A stretch of 64,000 nucleotides of DNA from Diabrotica undecimpunctata (Eukaryota > Arthropoda > Insecta > Coleoptera > Chrysomelidae). Shown here in pieces: positions 22,549-33,897 of the stretch. Numbering within the stretch: the first letter of the stretch is position 1; every line of letters starts with the position of its first letter. The translations under genes were made by a program, and so were the position numbers. The notes under the pieces are model-generated. The model searched no databases, had not been told where the DNA came from, and saw nothing but the letters and a program-made list of their open reading frames with translations. Location: positions 64,990,427 to 65,054,426 of the forward strand of contig NC_092803.1 in assembly GCF_040954645.1 (NCBI RefSeq), in the 5' to 3' direction.

Positions 22549-23019
22549 TTGTACACTTCCCGTCATATAAAAATGGTACACTTTTTTTTCCCAATGTAAA
22601 CCGGTGTTCAGACCAGAGATATATAAGAGAGCCTCTCTTACATATCTCTGGTTCAGACTGGAGACAATGGTTCGTGAAACAATTCATTGTTGCCATCACA
22701 GATAACGGAATTGCACTAAATCTAAATAAAAAAAATAACGTTTAAAAATGTGTTTAGATAAATATTATTTTTATTATTAACAACAAAAAACGGTATCTAA
22801 TAAATTTAATAACCAGAGAGACGGTTGAGTTAATGTCTCAAATGTTTGAAATTTTTTTTAATAATGGAGATATGACAAACGAAATACTATTAGTTCAGCA
22901 GTTTCGAATTATAATACATATATTTAAATTCTACACTTGTTCACTGTAAAAGTTATTCATTTTGTATTACTACTCCCATTACTATTATTACTCCTACGAT
23001 TAGTGGGGCAATAAAAAAA

Positions 23020-24955
23020 AATCTTCTTCAGGACGATTTATCCATAAGCAGTAATGCAAGCAATTTTATTGAACATAATGAAGTTATTTTAGAAGAAGGT
23101 AAAAGTGTTAAAAGAAAGGTACAAAATATAACTAAGTGCAAACAAAAAGGTAAAAAACGTGTAGTAAATGAACAAAATTGGGCCTGTAATTTTCGCAAAC
23201 GAAAAATAGCTGGTGGGAAAGAGTATCTCAGTAAAAGAGGCAAAGACACGCCTGCAAAAATGTTAAAGCCTCCTTGCATGTGTCGCATGAAATGCTCTGA
23301 AAGATTGCCAGAATACGAAAGACAAAAAATTTTCAACTCATACTGGACTAAGACAAACGTTTCAGATCTTAAAAAGCAATTTATCTTCTCATGTATCGAC
23401 ATCCAACCTACTCTTCGATCAAGAAAAAATGATCCAAATTCTACCAAATCTAAAAATAATACACGACACTACCATTTTACAGTGAACAATCAGCTATTGA
23501 AGGTGTGCAAGATTATGTTTTAAACACACTTTGTATATCTAATTTAGTAGTAGTAAATATGTTGAAAAAAATTTAGCCAGGAGGTTTAATAAAAACTGAT
23601 CAAAGAGGTAGACACACGCCAACCAATAAAACTCCTACCGAAACCATAAATAGTATACATCAACATATTAAATCACTCCCAAAATACAAGAGTCATTATT
23701 CCAGAGAAAGGAGTAAGAGAGATTATCTGGGCACAGAACTTACAATAGAAAAGATGTATCAATTGTACATTGATGAATGCAATGAAAGACATGTAAATTC
23801 AAAGCTCAGAGCAAAAAAGTGGTTTTACTCAGATATTTTTAATAAAGACTTCAAGTTGTCGTTTAAACCGCCCGAAAGAGACATTTGCGATACATGCAGT
23901 ACATTCACCGCTCAATTAAAAAATAATGTTACCGCAGATGAACTAACCAGTGTACAGGCTGATCATGATGCTCACCTAATTGAATCTAAAACTCGGTATA
24001 ACTTAAAACAATTGGACTTTATAATAGCTAAAGAGTCACCAAAATACAAAGTACCATCTGGTGATTTGCAAAAATGTTTGCCTTTACCACTAGCAAACAA
24101 TTGTATTAGCTTCTATAAAAGGAAGCTTTGGACAATGAATTTTACATTACATGATACCAGTAATTCTTCTGTACAATGTATAATGTGGGACGAATCGAAA
24201 GGGGCCCGAGGTGCAAATGAAATTGCCTCGTCAATTTTGAAATGGGCTGACAATACAATTCCAGGTAGTCAAGTAGTGGACATCACTCTTTGAACCGATA
24301 ACTGCTATGGACAAAATAAAAATAAAAGTATTATAATGTGCTATTTTTGGATACTGCAAATAAAGACGATCACTCAAAAGTGTTTACTGAAAGGGCACAC
24401 ACATATGGAAGCAGACACTGTTCATGCTTTAATCGAAAGAAAAAGAAAGAAACTCTCCAATGTAGCTATTTTAACACCATGGGACTGGCAACAACTAGTT
24501 AGGAAAACATCAGTTAAATACACAGTGCACAATATGGAACTTGCCGATTTCAAAAACTTCAAAACGCTGTTCGATAAGAAATTGTCATCTAATCCCCTTT
24601 TTGTAAGTAGAAAAAAATTTTTAATAAAATCCCTGTTCTACTGTCAACATGTGTTTTCCTACAAGTCCAACAAGAACACATTGGAAAGTTCTTTTATAAG
24701 ACCGATTTCAATAATCAAAATATATATAAAGTGGAATTCATCAGGTATCGAAGACAGCAAGTAACGTTTCCAGCTAAATTAAATCAAATCTCAGTAATCC
24801 CATTACCAATCACAAAACAAAAGTACAATGACTTAATTGCACTACTGCCTTTTGTTCCGTCAGTTTGTCATGCGTTTTGTTAAAATTTAACACATAGCGA
24901 TGTAGCCACAAACGATTACCCACAAGAAGATGAAGATGATATGGAGCATCTTTAA
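23020..24955 (+). pseudogene. DUF7869-like putative transposase (element A)
   Basis: Order of recognisable parts: acidic/basic N-terminus (about 23030-23220); a cysteine motif CMCRMKCSERLPEYERQKIF (about 23275); SYWTKTNV...FSCIDI; a frame change near 23520; QRGRHTPTNKTP; YIDECNERHVNSKLRAKKWF (23760-23830); a zinc-binding-like CDTCSTF near 23895; WDESKGARGANEIASS (about 24187); TDNCYGQNKNKS after a TGA at 24292-24294; LKGHTHMEADTVHALIER (about 24390); WDWQQLVR; and a C-terminus PLPITKQKYNDLIALLPFVP ending at the TAA 24953-24955. The acidic residues of WDE, TDN and HxExD are plausible catalytic residues of a DDE/DDD enzyme; this is inference. At least four breaks. Confidence 0.65.
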
Positions 24956-25111
24956 CAATTTTGAAACTTGTCGTCTATAATTTTACTTAATTATTATAAC
25001 ATTATAATATTTACCTTTAATAAAATAATAGTATAGGCTGTTTAATGTGTTTGTATTGTTTATTTCGTAAAGACCTTAACATGCAATGCCACATTATTTA
25101 AAAAAGTTGTT

Positions 25112-25135
25112 AGAGGTAAACAACACTATGTCCAA
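25112..25135 (+). repeat. subterminal motif 6 of element A
   Basis: AGGTAAACAACACTATGTCC: best-preserved internal copy, about 220 bp inside the right end. Confidence 0.6.
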
Positions 25136-25327
25136 CTACACATTTTTAAAAAAATTTTAAATAATGAACGGTAAGCCTCAGGTATATAACACTTCATGAA
25201 ATGAAAGACGATTATACACACCACAATAATAATATATTAATCTTGGTTAAATATAAGAAACATTTGAGTATTTACTGATTACAAATTTAAAAAATTTTAA
25301 AACTGCTCTCCTGAAAAAGTAAGAAAA

Positions 25328-25355
25328 TGGACATAGTGTCCTTTACCTCCGAGGT

Positions 25356-25357
<2 letters not shown>
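25328..25357 (-). repeat. right terminal inverted repeat of element A
   Basis: TGGACATAGTGTCCTTTACC then TCCGAGGTAC: inverted partner of 20228-20257. Confidence 0.8.
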
Positions 25358-25361
<4 letters not shown>

Positions 25362-25427
<66 letters not shown>

Positions 25428-25469
25428 TCCGGGAGTTTTTCCTTGGATGTTGATTTTCCTAGATCTGCA

Positions 25470-25529
<60 letters not shown>
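25362..25529. repeat. two (TA)n arrays flanking a 57-bp spacer
   Basis: TA arrays at about 25362-25424 and 25474-25528 enclose TTATTTCCGGGAGTTTTTCC...CTGCAATATATAATA. The same spacer recurs at 30650-30720 between two further TA arrays. Confidence 0.85.
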
Positions 25530-25530
<1 letters not shown>

Positions 25531-26070
25531 GTTTTCGTTAACGGCCGCCAAAGCAGGTGGCGCCTTTGTAGCTAACTACTGTTGTAGTGAAGTTTTGGAA
25601 GACATTCGTTGGACTTTCCGAGTTTGAATTTGTATCAGCCCAAAGTGTCTGATGAGGCTGGGCTAGGCCAAAATGATCATAACACTTTATTGATACCGCT
25701 TCGAGCACGGGAAGTTTAACGAATTTGTCCTCCTAGGCCATATATTTGGCCATTTAATTTAATAAAGCGATAGCGGCTTTCGCTAAAAGATTATATCTTT
25801 ACACATTTCGCATAGCGCAGAGGATACAGAAAACGATATTATCATATCGTTTTCGTTCACGGCCGCCAAAGCAGGTGGCGCCTTTGTAGCTAACTACTGT
25901 TGTAGTGAAGTTTTGGGAGACATTCGTTGGACTTTCCGAGTTTGAATTTGTATCAGCCCAAAGTGTCTGATGAGGCTGGGCTAGGCCGAAATGATCATAA
26001 CACTTTATTGATACCGATTCGAGCACGGGAAGTTTAACGAATTTGTCCTCCTAGGCCATATATTTGGCCA

Positions 26071-26075
<5 letters not shown>
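25530..26075 (+). repeat. tandem duplication, unit of about 229 bp
   Basis: Copy 1 at 25530-25758 and copy 2 at 25848-26075 differ at only a few positions; both start CGTTTTCGTT and end GGCCATTTAAT. They are separated by about 90 bp. The unit contains CAGCCCAAAGTGTCTGATGA and has no coding potential that I recognise. Confidence 0.85.

Positions 26076-26077
<2 letters not shown>

Positions 26078-26137
<60 letters not shown>
26078..26137. repeat. (TA)n array
   Basis: Pure TA repeat immediately followed by AATCGAAAAGAAAATGGACT, the outer end of a repeat also found at 28882 (inverted) and 30758. Confidence 0.9.
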
Positions 26138-26139
<2 letters not shown>

Positions 26140-26617
26140 CGAAAAGAAAATGGACTTGGGTAACACCAAATGGAATCACTAAGAATGAAATTCACTTCAT
26201 TCTATCCAACAAGATTGGTATCCACTTCATTCTATCCAACAATAAAAGATGTCAGTGGAATAAATAATGGCCGCGAACCTTCTGCAAATCTGGATCATTT
26301 GTGTCTAATTTGGGAGACGTTAGGTAGTATACCGCAATATATTACTGAAAATGGTTCACAGGCACGTCAGTACTTTTCAAATGGTAAGAGTTAGACGATA
26401 GACGATATAATAAAACTGTATTTTCATTTTGATTCAATGGTTCGCAATATCTGATCTTCCCAATTTTTTATGAATTCTGCTCAAAATTTAGATACTTATA
26501 TAACTACGTTCATTAGGATTGTGATAAAAAATGAAGATGGTTATGTTAAGTAAGATAAACGAAAAATCCAGAAGCACAAACAGATACTGAGGGTAAAAAA
26601 ATCATCTCTATGCATAT

Positions 26618-26720
<103 letters not shown>

Positions 26721-27293
26721 AATAAGAAAAAAGAAGTACTTGTGACTCATTTGGAACAAATATATAACTGTTTTGGATGGGCTATTGGTTAACTATTTTT
26801 TTAATCTCGAGCTTTCAACTGTGTTTACAATTATTATCAAGAGCTAAAAAAGACAAAATATCTTACAAGGTTGAACTAGAAAGAAAAACCAATTTTTTGT
26901 TAACTTACCAAATAAAAATTAGTTTAGTAAGTAAAAATTACTGCTAATACATTTTCAAAATAATTAATATAAAAATGTTTTAATCCAATAAATGTTTCTC
27001 TGAAAATTTTTATAAATTTGAAAACATTTTTTTAATACAAAAATAATTGAATTTATAAATAAGTTAAAATAGCAACCAATTACAAATAAGCCTCAATGTC
27101 ATAAATGCCAACATAAAATTTTTATTTTTGACAGTTATATTGCCAAAAGTAAAATTTCGTTTAAACATTCTTTTTTGTTTAGTAACAAAAAAGAAGACGA
27201 TTTATTCATCGTTGACAGATGTCTGAAAAAAACACATCAAACATAAAAACTAACATCAAAACTAACTAAAACATAATTTTGAAACATAATGAA

Positions 27294-28190
27294 ACAGTCA
27301 ACATTTTTAACAGTCATAATCAACATATACAATTTACAGTTGAAGAAGAGGTAGATAATTCTCTACCATTCCTTGACATGAAAATTGTAAGAAATACAGA
27401 CAATATGTTGAAAACCAGATAGTTCAGAAAACCCATATGTAGTAATAGATTTATAAGCTGTTACTCTCACCATCCAAATAAGATGAAAATAAACCTTATA
27501 ACAGGATTAAAAGAACGTGTTTTAAAACTTTCTCATCCAGATTATCTACAAGAAGATCTTCAATTATTAAAAAATATTCTAATTGAAAATTCTTATCCCC
27601 CAGGTATGCTACATAGGATGCTTTTTTCTAATATTGGTAATATAAATAACTTAACACCATTTTTTGCTCAATCTCAAATCATTGTATCTAACAATCAGAA
27701 CATCTAATATCATTCACTAACTTTTATACCATCATTAACACCTAAATTAATACAAACACTAAAGGTTATTGACAATATAAAAATAGCAACAAAGAACATC
27801 AAAACTATTTCATCTTTATATTCTAAAACTAAATATCCTATAGACAAATTTGAAAAAACGAATTTAGTATACAGCATTAGTTGTACTCAGTGTGAGGCTG
27901 AATATGTTGGTGAGACCGGAAGAAATCTTTCAAATCGCATTATTTCTCACAAAAGTGATTGCAGAATTAAAAAACCATCTTGTGTTTTGGCAGAGCATGT
28001 AATCGATAAAGACCATAATATTATGGATTTTGATAACATTAAAATTTTATGTAGTGAAAGTAATAAATTTAAAAGGACTTTTTTGGAAATGGTTTGTATT
28101 AGCAAAAGTGATAATAATTTAAACAAAAGATCAAAAGATCAAAAGATTCAAAATCTAAGCAAAATTTATAATTATATTCTTTCTTTATGA
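27294..28190 (+). pseudogene. PLE-2 RT C-terminus and GIY-YIG endonuclease
   Basis: A single frame with just two nonsense codons (TAG 27420-27422, TAA 27705-27707). It begins with the RT palm/thumb end (FTVEEEVDNSLPFLDMKIVR), continues with YSHHPNKMKINLITGLKERV, then a linker, and ends with a GIY-YIG domain: LVYSISCTQCEAEYVGETGR, then LAEHVIDKDHNIMDFDNIKI and RTFLEMVCISKSDNNLNKRS. This is the typical terminal half of a Penelope-like protein; the N-terminal RT motifs, including the catalytic YADD-equivalent, are absent. The lack of frameshifts suggests a comparatively young 5'-truncated copy. Confidence 0.85.
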
Positions 28191-28630
28191 TTTATATATA
28201 AAACTTTTAAAATGTCATATTTAATTCTCCATATATCTGTTACATTTTTTCAGACATCTGTCAACGATGAATAAATCTTCTTCTTTTTTGTTACTAAACA
28301 AATAAGAATGTTTAACCGAAATTTTACTTTTGGCAATATAATTGTCAAAAATAAAAATGTTATGTTGGCATTTATGACATTGAGGCTTATTTATAATTGG
28401 TTGCTATTTTAACTTATTTATAAATTCAATTATTTTTGTATTAAAAAAATGTTTTCAAAATTATAAAAATTTTCAGAGAAACATTTATTGGATTAAAACA
28501 TTTTTATATTAATTATTTTGAAAATGTATTAGCAGTAATTTTTACTTACTAAACTAATTTTTATTTGGTAAGTTAACAAAAAATTAGTTTTTCTTTTTAG
28601 TTCAACCTTGTAAGATATTTTGTCTTTTTT

Positions 28631-28672
28631 AGCTCTTGATAATAATTGTAAACACAGTTGAAAGCTCGAGAT
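28631..28672 (+). ncRNA. hammerhead-ribozyme-like motif in PLE-2 right arm
   Basis: CTCTTGATAATAATTGTAAA then CACAGTTGAAAGCTCGAG: a TTGATAA box (consensus CTGATGA), a stem AATTGT/ACAGTT with one wobble, and GAAA. It occurs inverted at 26804-26845 in the other arm. The first box departs from consensus, so activity is uncertain. Confidence 0.4.
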
Positions 28673-28888
28673 TAAAAAAAAAAGTTCACCAATAGCCCTT
28701 TTATTTACTCCAACTCATCCAAAACAGTTTTGCTCTGAGTAGTCTATGGTCTCGCTGCCTGTTTGAAATTTATTTATTACACTGACATCTTTTATTGTAG
28801 CAATCTTGTTGGATAGAATGAAGTGAATTTCATTCTTAGTGATTCCATTTGGTGTTACCCAAGTCCATTTTCTTTTCGATTATATATA

Positions 28889-30429
28889 CACTCAGGTGCA
28901 AAAAAATCGATCCATGGGTATTATTTGCTGAAAAAAGAAAACGTTTGAAGGTATTAGTTTTAAATCAGGTATATATGTAAAAGTATATGTTAGATTAAAA
29001 TAATTTTTACAGATTATCCAATAAAATCATTTATTTATAGAGACATACGCCAAAACTCAAAAATACAAGAATATTCAAAACTTTCTGAAATTAAGAAAAA
29101 CATTGATAATAAATCAATATCTAGTGTTTCCCCCTCGGGCCCTCATAACAGCCTGTACACGTCTAGGCATTGAAGTAATTAACCTCTGGATATCAAATTA
29201 ATCCAATTGGTCCGAAATTTCTTGAAGAGCCGCTGTAAGTTCAGCCAAGTTGTTTGGACGGGGTACTCGTGCTCGAAGACGTCTTCCCATCATATTCCAT
29301 AGATGTTCTATGGAATTGAGAGCGGGACTGCAAACTGGCCAGTTCATACGGACAATTCATACCTCCTCTTTATATTGGTTGACGATTCTAACATGGTGAG
29401 GACACGCGTTGTCGTCCATAAAAATAAAATTAGGTCCAATGAAAGGAGCAAAAGGTACCACATGCTGATCTAAAATACTTGTTATGTATCTTGCAGCAGT
29501 CATAGAACCTCTATCTACAATAACTAAATCAGTATGGGCTTCTGAACTGATACCAGCCCAAACCATAACGGAGCCCCCCCGATAACTTATTCTTTCCGCA
29601 ATATTACATTAAAAATATCGCTCTCCATGTCTTCTCCAAACCCTTTCTCGGCCGTCTGGTGACCTTAGACAAAAATCTGGACTCATCTGAGAACAATAAA
29701 TTGCTCCAATCTGCATCACTCCAGTTTTCATGTTCTCTTGCCAAAGCAAGGCGAGCTCTGCGATGTTCTATGGATAGTATTGGAGATTGGGCTGGCCTTC
29801 TGGATAATAAATTACCTTCTACAAGTCGTCGACGAACTGTCCATCTGCTTACATCCACATTTCTCACTTCGCTCAGACGATTTGCAAGTTCAACTGAAGT
29901 TAGATGCCGATTTCTCAAACATGATGAGACCAGAAATCGATCATCTCTTTAGGATGTTACCCTTCTACGATCTGATCCTGGTCTTCTTGTGAAGTTACCG
30001 GTGTCGCTAAAATGCCGAACTGCTCTTTGAACCGAAGATCGACTAACACCCAACATTTCAGCTGCATAATATTGGCTACGACCATCTTGAACTAAAGTCA
30101 CCGCCCTTGCAGCATCTGTCGGAGTTAGAGACATTTAGGAAGGATAATTAAATAAAAATATAACACGTTTTGAAAATAAAATCACTACACTAGTATGGTT
30201 GTTGAATTAAAAACAACATTCAATAAATATCTACTTGCTTCAGACCCTTTTTGCCAAAACCTGAAATACCAATTTGTTTTAAGAAATATAAAAAGCAATA
30301 TTAAAAATATTATTTTATTTCTCGTATACGAGGGTACACCTAAATTTACATACGTAATTTAATGTCTCTAAAATTATACAACTTCAAATAAATAAGAAAT
30401 AAAGAATGGATCGATTTTTTTGCACCTGA

Positions 30430-30432
<3 letters not shown>
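28889..30432 (-). mobile_element. Tc1-like transposon T1, complete ends, in a TA tract
   Basis: Inverted ends CACTCAGGTGCAAAAAAATC at 28889 and its reverse complement ending at 30432; identity runs through TCGATCCAT. TA borders both ends (28887-28888; 30433-30434), and a long (TA)n follows on the right. Total 1544 bp, normal for a Tc1 element. Confidence 0.9.
29114..30134 (-). pseudogene. Tc1 transposase T1 (DD34E)
   Basis: Starts MSLTPTDAARAVTLVQDGRS with the first helix-turn-helix (QYYAAEMLGVSRSSVQRAVR), a GRPR-like hinge, a second HTH (VDVSRWTVRRRLVEGNLLSR), WSNLLFSDESRF (first D), VMVWAGISSEAHTDLVIVD, FIFMDDNACPHHVRIV (second D) and LNSIEHLWNMMGRRLRARVP (E); 34 residues separate D and E if the intervening stop is read through. 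Damage: TAA at 29949-29951, a frame change near 29640, stops near 29355 and 29185. All three catalytic residues persist. End codon TGA at 29114. Confidence 0.85.
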
Positions 30433-30515
<83 letters not shown>

Positions 30516-30593
30516 TCATCATCATCATCATGTGCAGCTTTATCAACCGTTTCCAATTACGGTGTAGCCTCCCTTATTTAATATATATATATT

Positions 30594-30640
<47 letters not shown>

Positions 30641-30715
30641 ATATACATATTATTTCCGGGAGTTTTTCCTAAGTTATTTTCTTGGATGTTGATTTTCTTA
30701 GATCTGCAATATATA

Positions 30716-30757
<42 letters not shown>
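30433..30757. repeat. (TA)n arrays with (ATC)n and the TTATTTCCGGGAG spacer
   Basis: TA arrays at 30433-30512, about 30580-30650 and 30721-30757; (ATC)n at 30513-30531; the spacer shared with 25425-25475 lies at about 30650-30718 and carries an extra 14 bp. Confidence 0.85.
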
Positions 30758-30760
<3 letters not shown>

Positions 30761-30930
30761 CGAAAAGAAAATGGACTTGGGTAACACCAAATGGAATCAC
30801 TAAGAATGAAATTCACTTCATTCTATCCAACAAGATTGCTACAATAAAAGATGTCAGTGTAATAAATAAATTTCAAACAGGCAGCGAGACCATAGACTAC
30901 TCAGAGCAAAAATTGTTCTGGATCGGAAAC
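30758..30930 (+). repeat. solo outer segment of the PLE-2 family
   Basis: AATCGAAAAGAAAATGGACT through the ...CTCAGAGCAAAA segment is nearly identical, inverted, to 28735-28882 and matches 26137-26280 directly. It follows a TA array as at 26 kb. Confidence 0.75.
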
Positions 30931-31084
30931 TTTAAAGAATAAAATTAATCACAAAACTAAGAGTAACCGTTATAAATTTTTAATAAAATCCTTTATAAAA
31001 AGGTATATAAAAACCCAGTCGGGCTATGTTAAATAGACAAAACGTTTTCGTTATAAATATTAAAAATCTAAAAGAAAACTAAGA

Positions 31085-32050
31085 TCACTAAAAAAGGACA
31101 ATTGATGAAAGAATACATGACCAAATCGACAGCTCTCAATTAATGGAAATCATCCTTGATAGTTCCTAAGAAATCGGAGGCCCGCAAGAAAAAAATCAAC
31201 ATAGTTAACTGTCTGATCAAACTAAAATAATGCTAAAACAAAGAAGGGAAATGAAAGTAAGCAGCAACATACAGAGAATACAATACAGAGAACTTTGTAA
31301 GACAATAAGGAAAAGTATTAAGGAAGACATAAGAAAATACAATGAAAGAATAGTAGAAAATGCAATCGAAAAACAAAAAAAAACTATAAGAAAAAAGAAA
31401 AGCATTAATCTTTGGGAAGAAGCAAATCGGTACTCTAACAAATGAAAACACCAGAATTACAGACAAAAATAAAATAATACAGCTCGTAACCAAATTCTAC
31501 AGCGAACTATACAAAGTCCCTGACACATTTGAAGAAGTAATCAGTATCCAAGAAGATGTACCAGAAGTCCTTGCGGAAGAAGTGGAATCGACAATTGCAA
31601 AAATGAAAAGCAGTAAAGCAGCTGGAATTGATGATATAAAAGTGGAACTGCTTAAATACGCTGGCAATAAAACCTGGAAAATCTTAGCAGGCATATTTAC
31701 GAACTGCCTAAGATCGAGATACATACCACACCACTGGAATACATCAAACACAATTCTCATTCATAAAAAAGTTAGCAAAAAAGATAGCAAAAACTATAGA
31801 CCTATAAGTCTACTACCAATCGTATACAAGATATTCACAAAGATCATCAACAACAGATCAAACGCATTAGATGCTGCACAGCCTAGAGAACAAGCTGGCT
31901 TCAGAAGTGGATTCAGTACCATAGATAAAATGCATACACTTCGAGAACTAATGAGTAGAGCTCAAGAATAAGAAATACCGCTAGCATTAACCTACATAGA
32001 TTTTGAGAAGGCTTTCGATTCTATATATCTTAAGGCAGTAATGGAAGCTT

Positions 32051-32052
<2 letters not shown>
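31085..32052 (+). pseudogene. LINE-F, RTE-like reverse transcriptase fragment
   Basis: Blocks: IQRIQYRELCKTIRKSIKED (31230-31445), then in a shifted frame (31582-31971) MESTIAKMKSSKAAGIDDIK, VELLKYAGNKTWKILAGIFT, NTILIHKKVSKKDSKNYRPI and QAGFRSGFSTIDKMHTLREL, and after a TAA the palm motif LALTYIDFEKAFDSIYLKAV. The catalytic YADD region is missing because the copy ends abruptly at the (TA)n array at 32053. Truncated at both ends. Clade differs from LINE-A to D and resembles RTE. Confidence 0.7.

Positions 32053-32128
<76 letters not shown>
32053..32128. repeat. (TA)n array
   Basis: Pure TA repeat terminating LINE-F. Confidence 0.9.
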
Positions 32129-32130
<2 letters not shown>

Positions 32131-32159
32131 ATCTTAAAAAGTAGCCTATAAGTATTTTT

Positions 32160-32895
32160 TAGCTATAGGTGCCCTGGACCTAAAATATGCCCCCTAAAAG
32201 TTAAAATTTGCCCTTTATAGGTACCCTATATTTGAAGAGCTGTATCTCTGAGCCCAGTAGGCCAATTTTACCTCACAATATCTCATTTTTTGTCAAGTAG
32301 AACGAAAAAACAACTTATAAAATTTTATACTTTTCAATTAATTGTGAAAATTTAACCAAACTGGGAAAAAAATTGTAAAAACAAGTGAATTAAAGTATTG
32401 TTATATGTCTTTTAAACGAGCATTAGTAAATTAGAATCCATTTAGTAGATTCAAAGATGCAGCTGTTTAAAAATAGTCAGTTTTTCGAAAATGGTAGTTC
32501 TTCGAATCTACTAAATGGAATGTAATTTACCATTACTCGTTTGAAAGTTTTTTAAACATCCTTTACCTGTTTATTACCAATAAATTTACCTGTTTCTACA
32601 ATGTTTTTCCCATTTGGTGAAACTTTTAACAATCAAGTGAAAATTGAATAGTTTTGTAAGTTTTCTTTTCGTTATTCTTGACCTATAAAATAAAACTATA
32701 TTGCAGTTTTGTAAATTGTATCATAAAAAAAGGTAACATTATAACAATAAAAATGAGATACTGTTAGTTAAAATCGGTCCACTGGATTCAGAGATATTGC
32801 TCTTTCAGAGATATTGCTCTTCAAATATAGAGCAAAAAGGACTATTTTTGACTCTTTCGAGGGGCATATCTCAGGCCCAGGGGCACCTAGAGTGC
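32160..32895. mobile_element. long foldback element, about 735 bp
   Basis: The left arm (from CTATAGGTGCCCTGGACC, 32163) and right arm (ending GGGGCACCTAGAG, about 32890) are imperfect inverted copies over most of their length. GAGCTGTATCTCTGAGCCCA pairs with the 32780-32830 region, and the centre folds on ATCCATTTAGTAGATTC / GAATCTACTAAATGGA (32437-32454 / 32504-32519). One arm carries a 19-bp duplication (CAGAGATATTGCTCT twice). No coding potential; a foldback or MITE-like element of unassigned superfamily. Confidence 0.7.
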
Positions 32896-33577
32896 CCCTG
32901 CCTCCAACTTCAAGCAGTAAGCAACATTAAACAAATGAAATTGAACATATTAAAAACTACATTTAAATATTTTTAAATGAGATAATGAAAACATCTACTT
33001 TAACGACATTAAAAAATACTGTTAAAACTTACCTTTAAAACAATATTTGTGTAGACTTATATCTCCAATTCTGCTACTTTGTATCAGCATCCATTACTCC
33101 TAAACTGACGCTTCTCTGCATCCTTTCAACCTTAGTTCGCGTGAATCACTCTGGACATCTTCTGAACCCGGCGGCGACCAACTCATTCTTACATGTATAC
33201 ACGCCATCACAAAACAGTTTCTATTAGCTAGCCATTAAGTCGTCTGAAGAGAGAATTTTGATGATTCCTAATCAATACTAGTGCTGCTGTTTTATTATGT
33301 AAATTTCTTGTATGTTAGCAATTACAGTTTTCGCCTCCTCTTCGTTGATGTTTTTTTTTCCACTTCTTCATTTCCACTTCCTTCTTCATATCAAAATTCC
33401 ACTTTCAGGCAACTTTTTGGAATTACCTGGATCAGCCTCGAACAACTTACCTGGAAGTCTCGAAAGACTCACAGATGAGTCACCCTTATTGACCCAGAAA
33501 CTGTCAATGATCCCATCTCACAGTTATCAAAATCGCACTCTAACTCATACGCTGTGGAGTCCCTATCTTTAATAAAT

Positions 33578-33897
33578 ATTTCAATATTTAACTTATTAAA
33601 CTGTTTATTCGGGCTGTTGGGCCGTTGTCTTCTGTTGAGATTTGTTCTCGACGTTTCGCCAACACTAGGGGTTGGCATCTTCTGGAGATGTTGATGCTTC
33701 GCTTGTAAGCAGAAAGATTTGTCAGTTTCTGCTTACAAGCGAAGCATCAACATCTCCAGAAGATGCCAACCCCTAGTGTTGGCGAAACGTCGAGAACAAA
33801 TCTCAACAGAAGACAACGGCCCAACAGCCCGAATAAACAGTTTAATAAGTTAGACGATGGCCGTGAAAGCCTAACGCAATTTATCATTTCAATATTT
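33578..33897. mobile_element. Penelope-like hairpin, family 2, 12-bp target duplication and 34-bp extension
   Basis: Arms at 33590-33725 and 33727-33851 are almost perfect inverted copies. ATTTCAATATTT at 33578-33589 and 33886-33897 is the target duplication. The right arm alone continues with a 34-bp tail (33852-33885, AGACGATGGCCGTGAAAGCC...). A hammerhead-like core, CCAGAAGATGCCAACCCCTA then GTGTTGGCGAAACGTCG (33756-33792), has stem GCCAAC/GTTGGC and GAAAC. A one-sided extension of about 34 bp on an inverted pLTR is described for Penelope. Confidence 0.75.
33756..33792 (+). ncRNA. hammerhead-like motif of Penelope family 2
   Basis: CAGAAGATG box, perfect 6-bp stem GCCAAC/GTTGGC with loop CCCTAGT, then GAAACGTC. 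The mirror copy is at about 33655-33690 on the minus strand. Confidence 0.45.

Larger units (their letters stand above)
20228..25357 (+). mobile_element. DNA transposon A (DUF7869-like) with subterminal repeat array
   Basis: Ends are inverted: GTACCCCGGAGGTAAAGGAC at 20228 and, reverse-complemented, GTACCTCGGAGGTAAAGGAC ending at 25357; the identity continues through ACTATGTCCA. The tip motif (GTAAA then C or G, ACACTATGTCC) recurs at 20315, 22461, 22483 (inverted, partial), 22528 (inverted) and 25112. A transposase relic lies at about 23020-24955. LINE-B (2051 bp) is inserted near the left end; without it the element is about 3.07 kb. (TA) sequence borders both ends, and no clean 4-bp duplication could be fixed. 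Confidence 0.75.

Noticed and set aside
30513..30531. CRISPR-like short repeats
   Set aside because: Only simple microsatellites; no spaced repeat array, and the sequence is eukaryotic.
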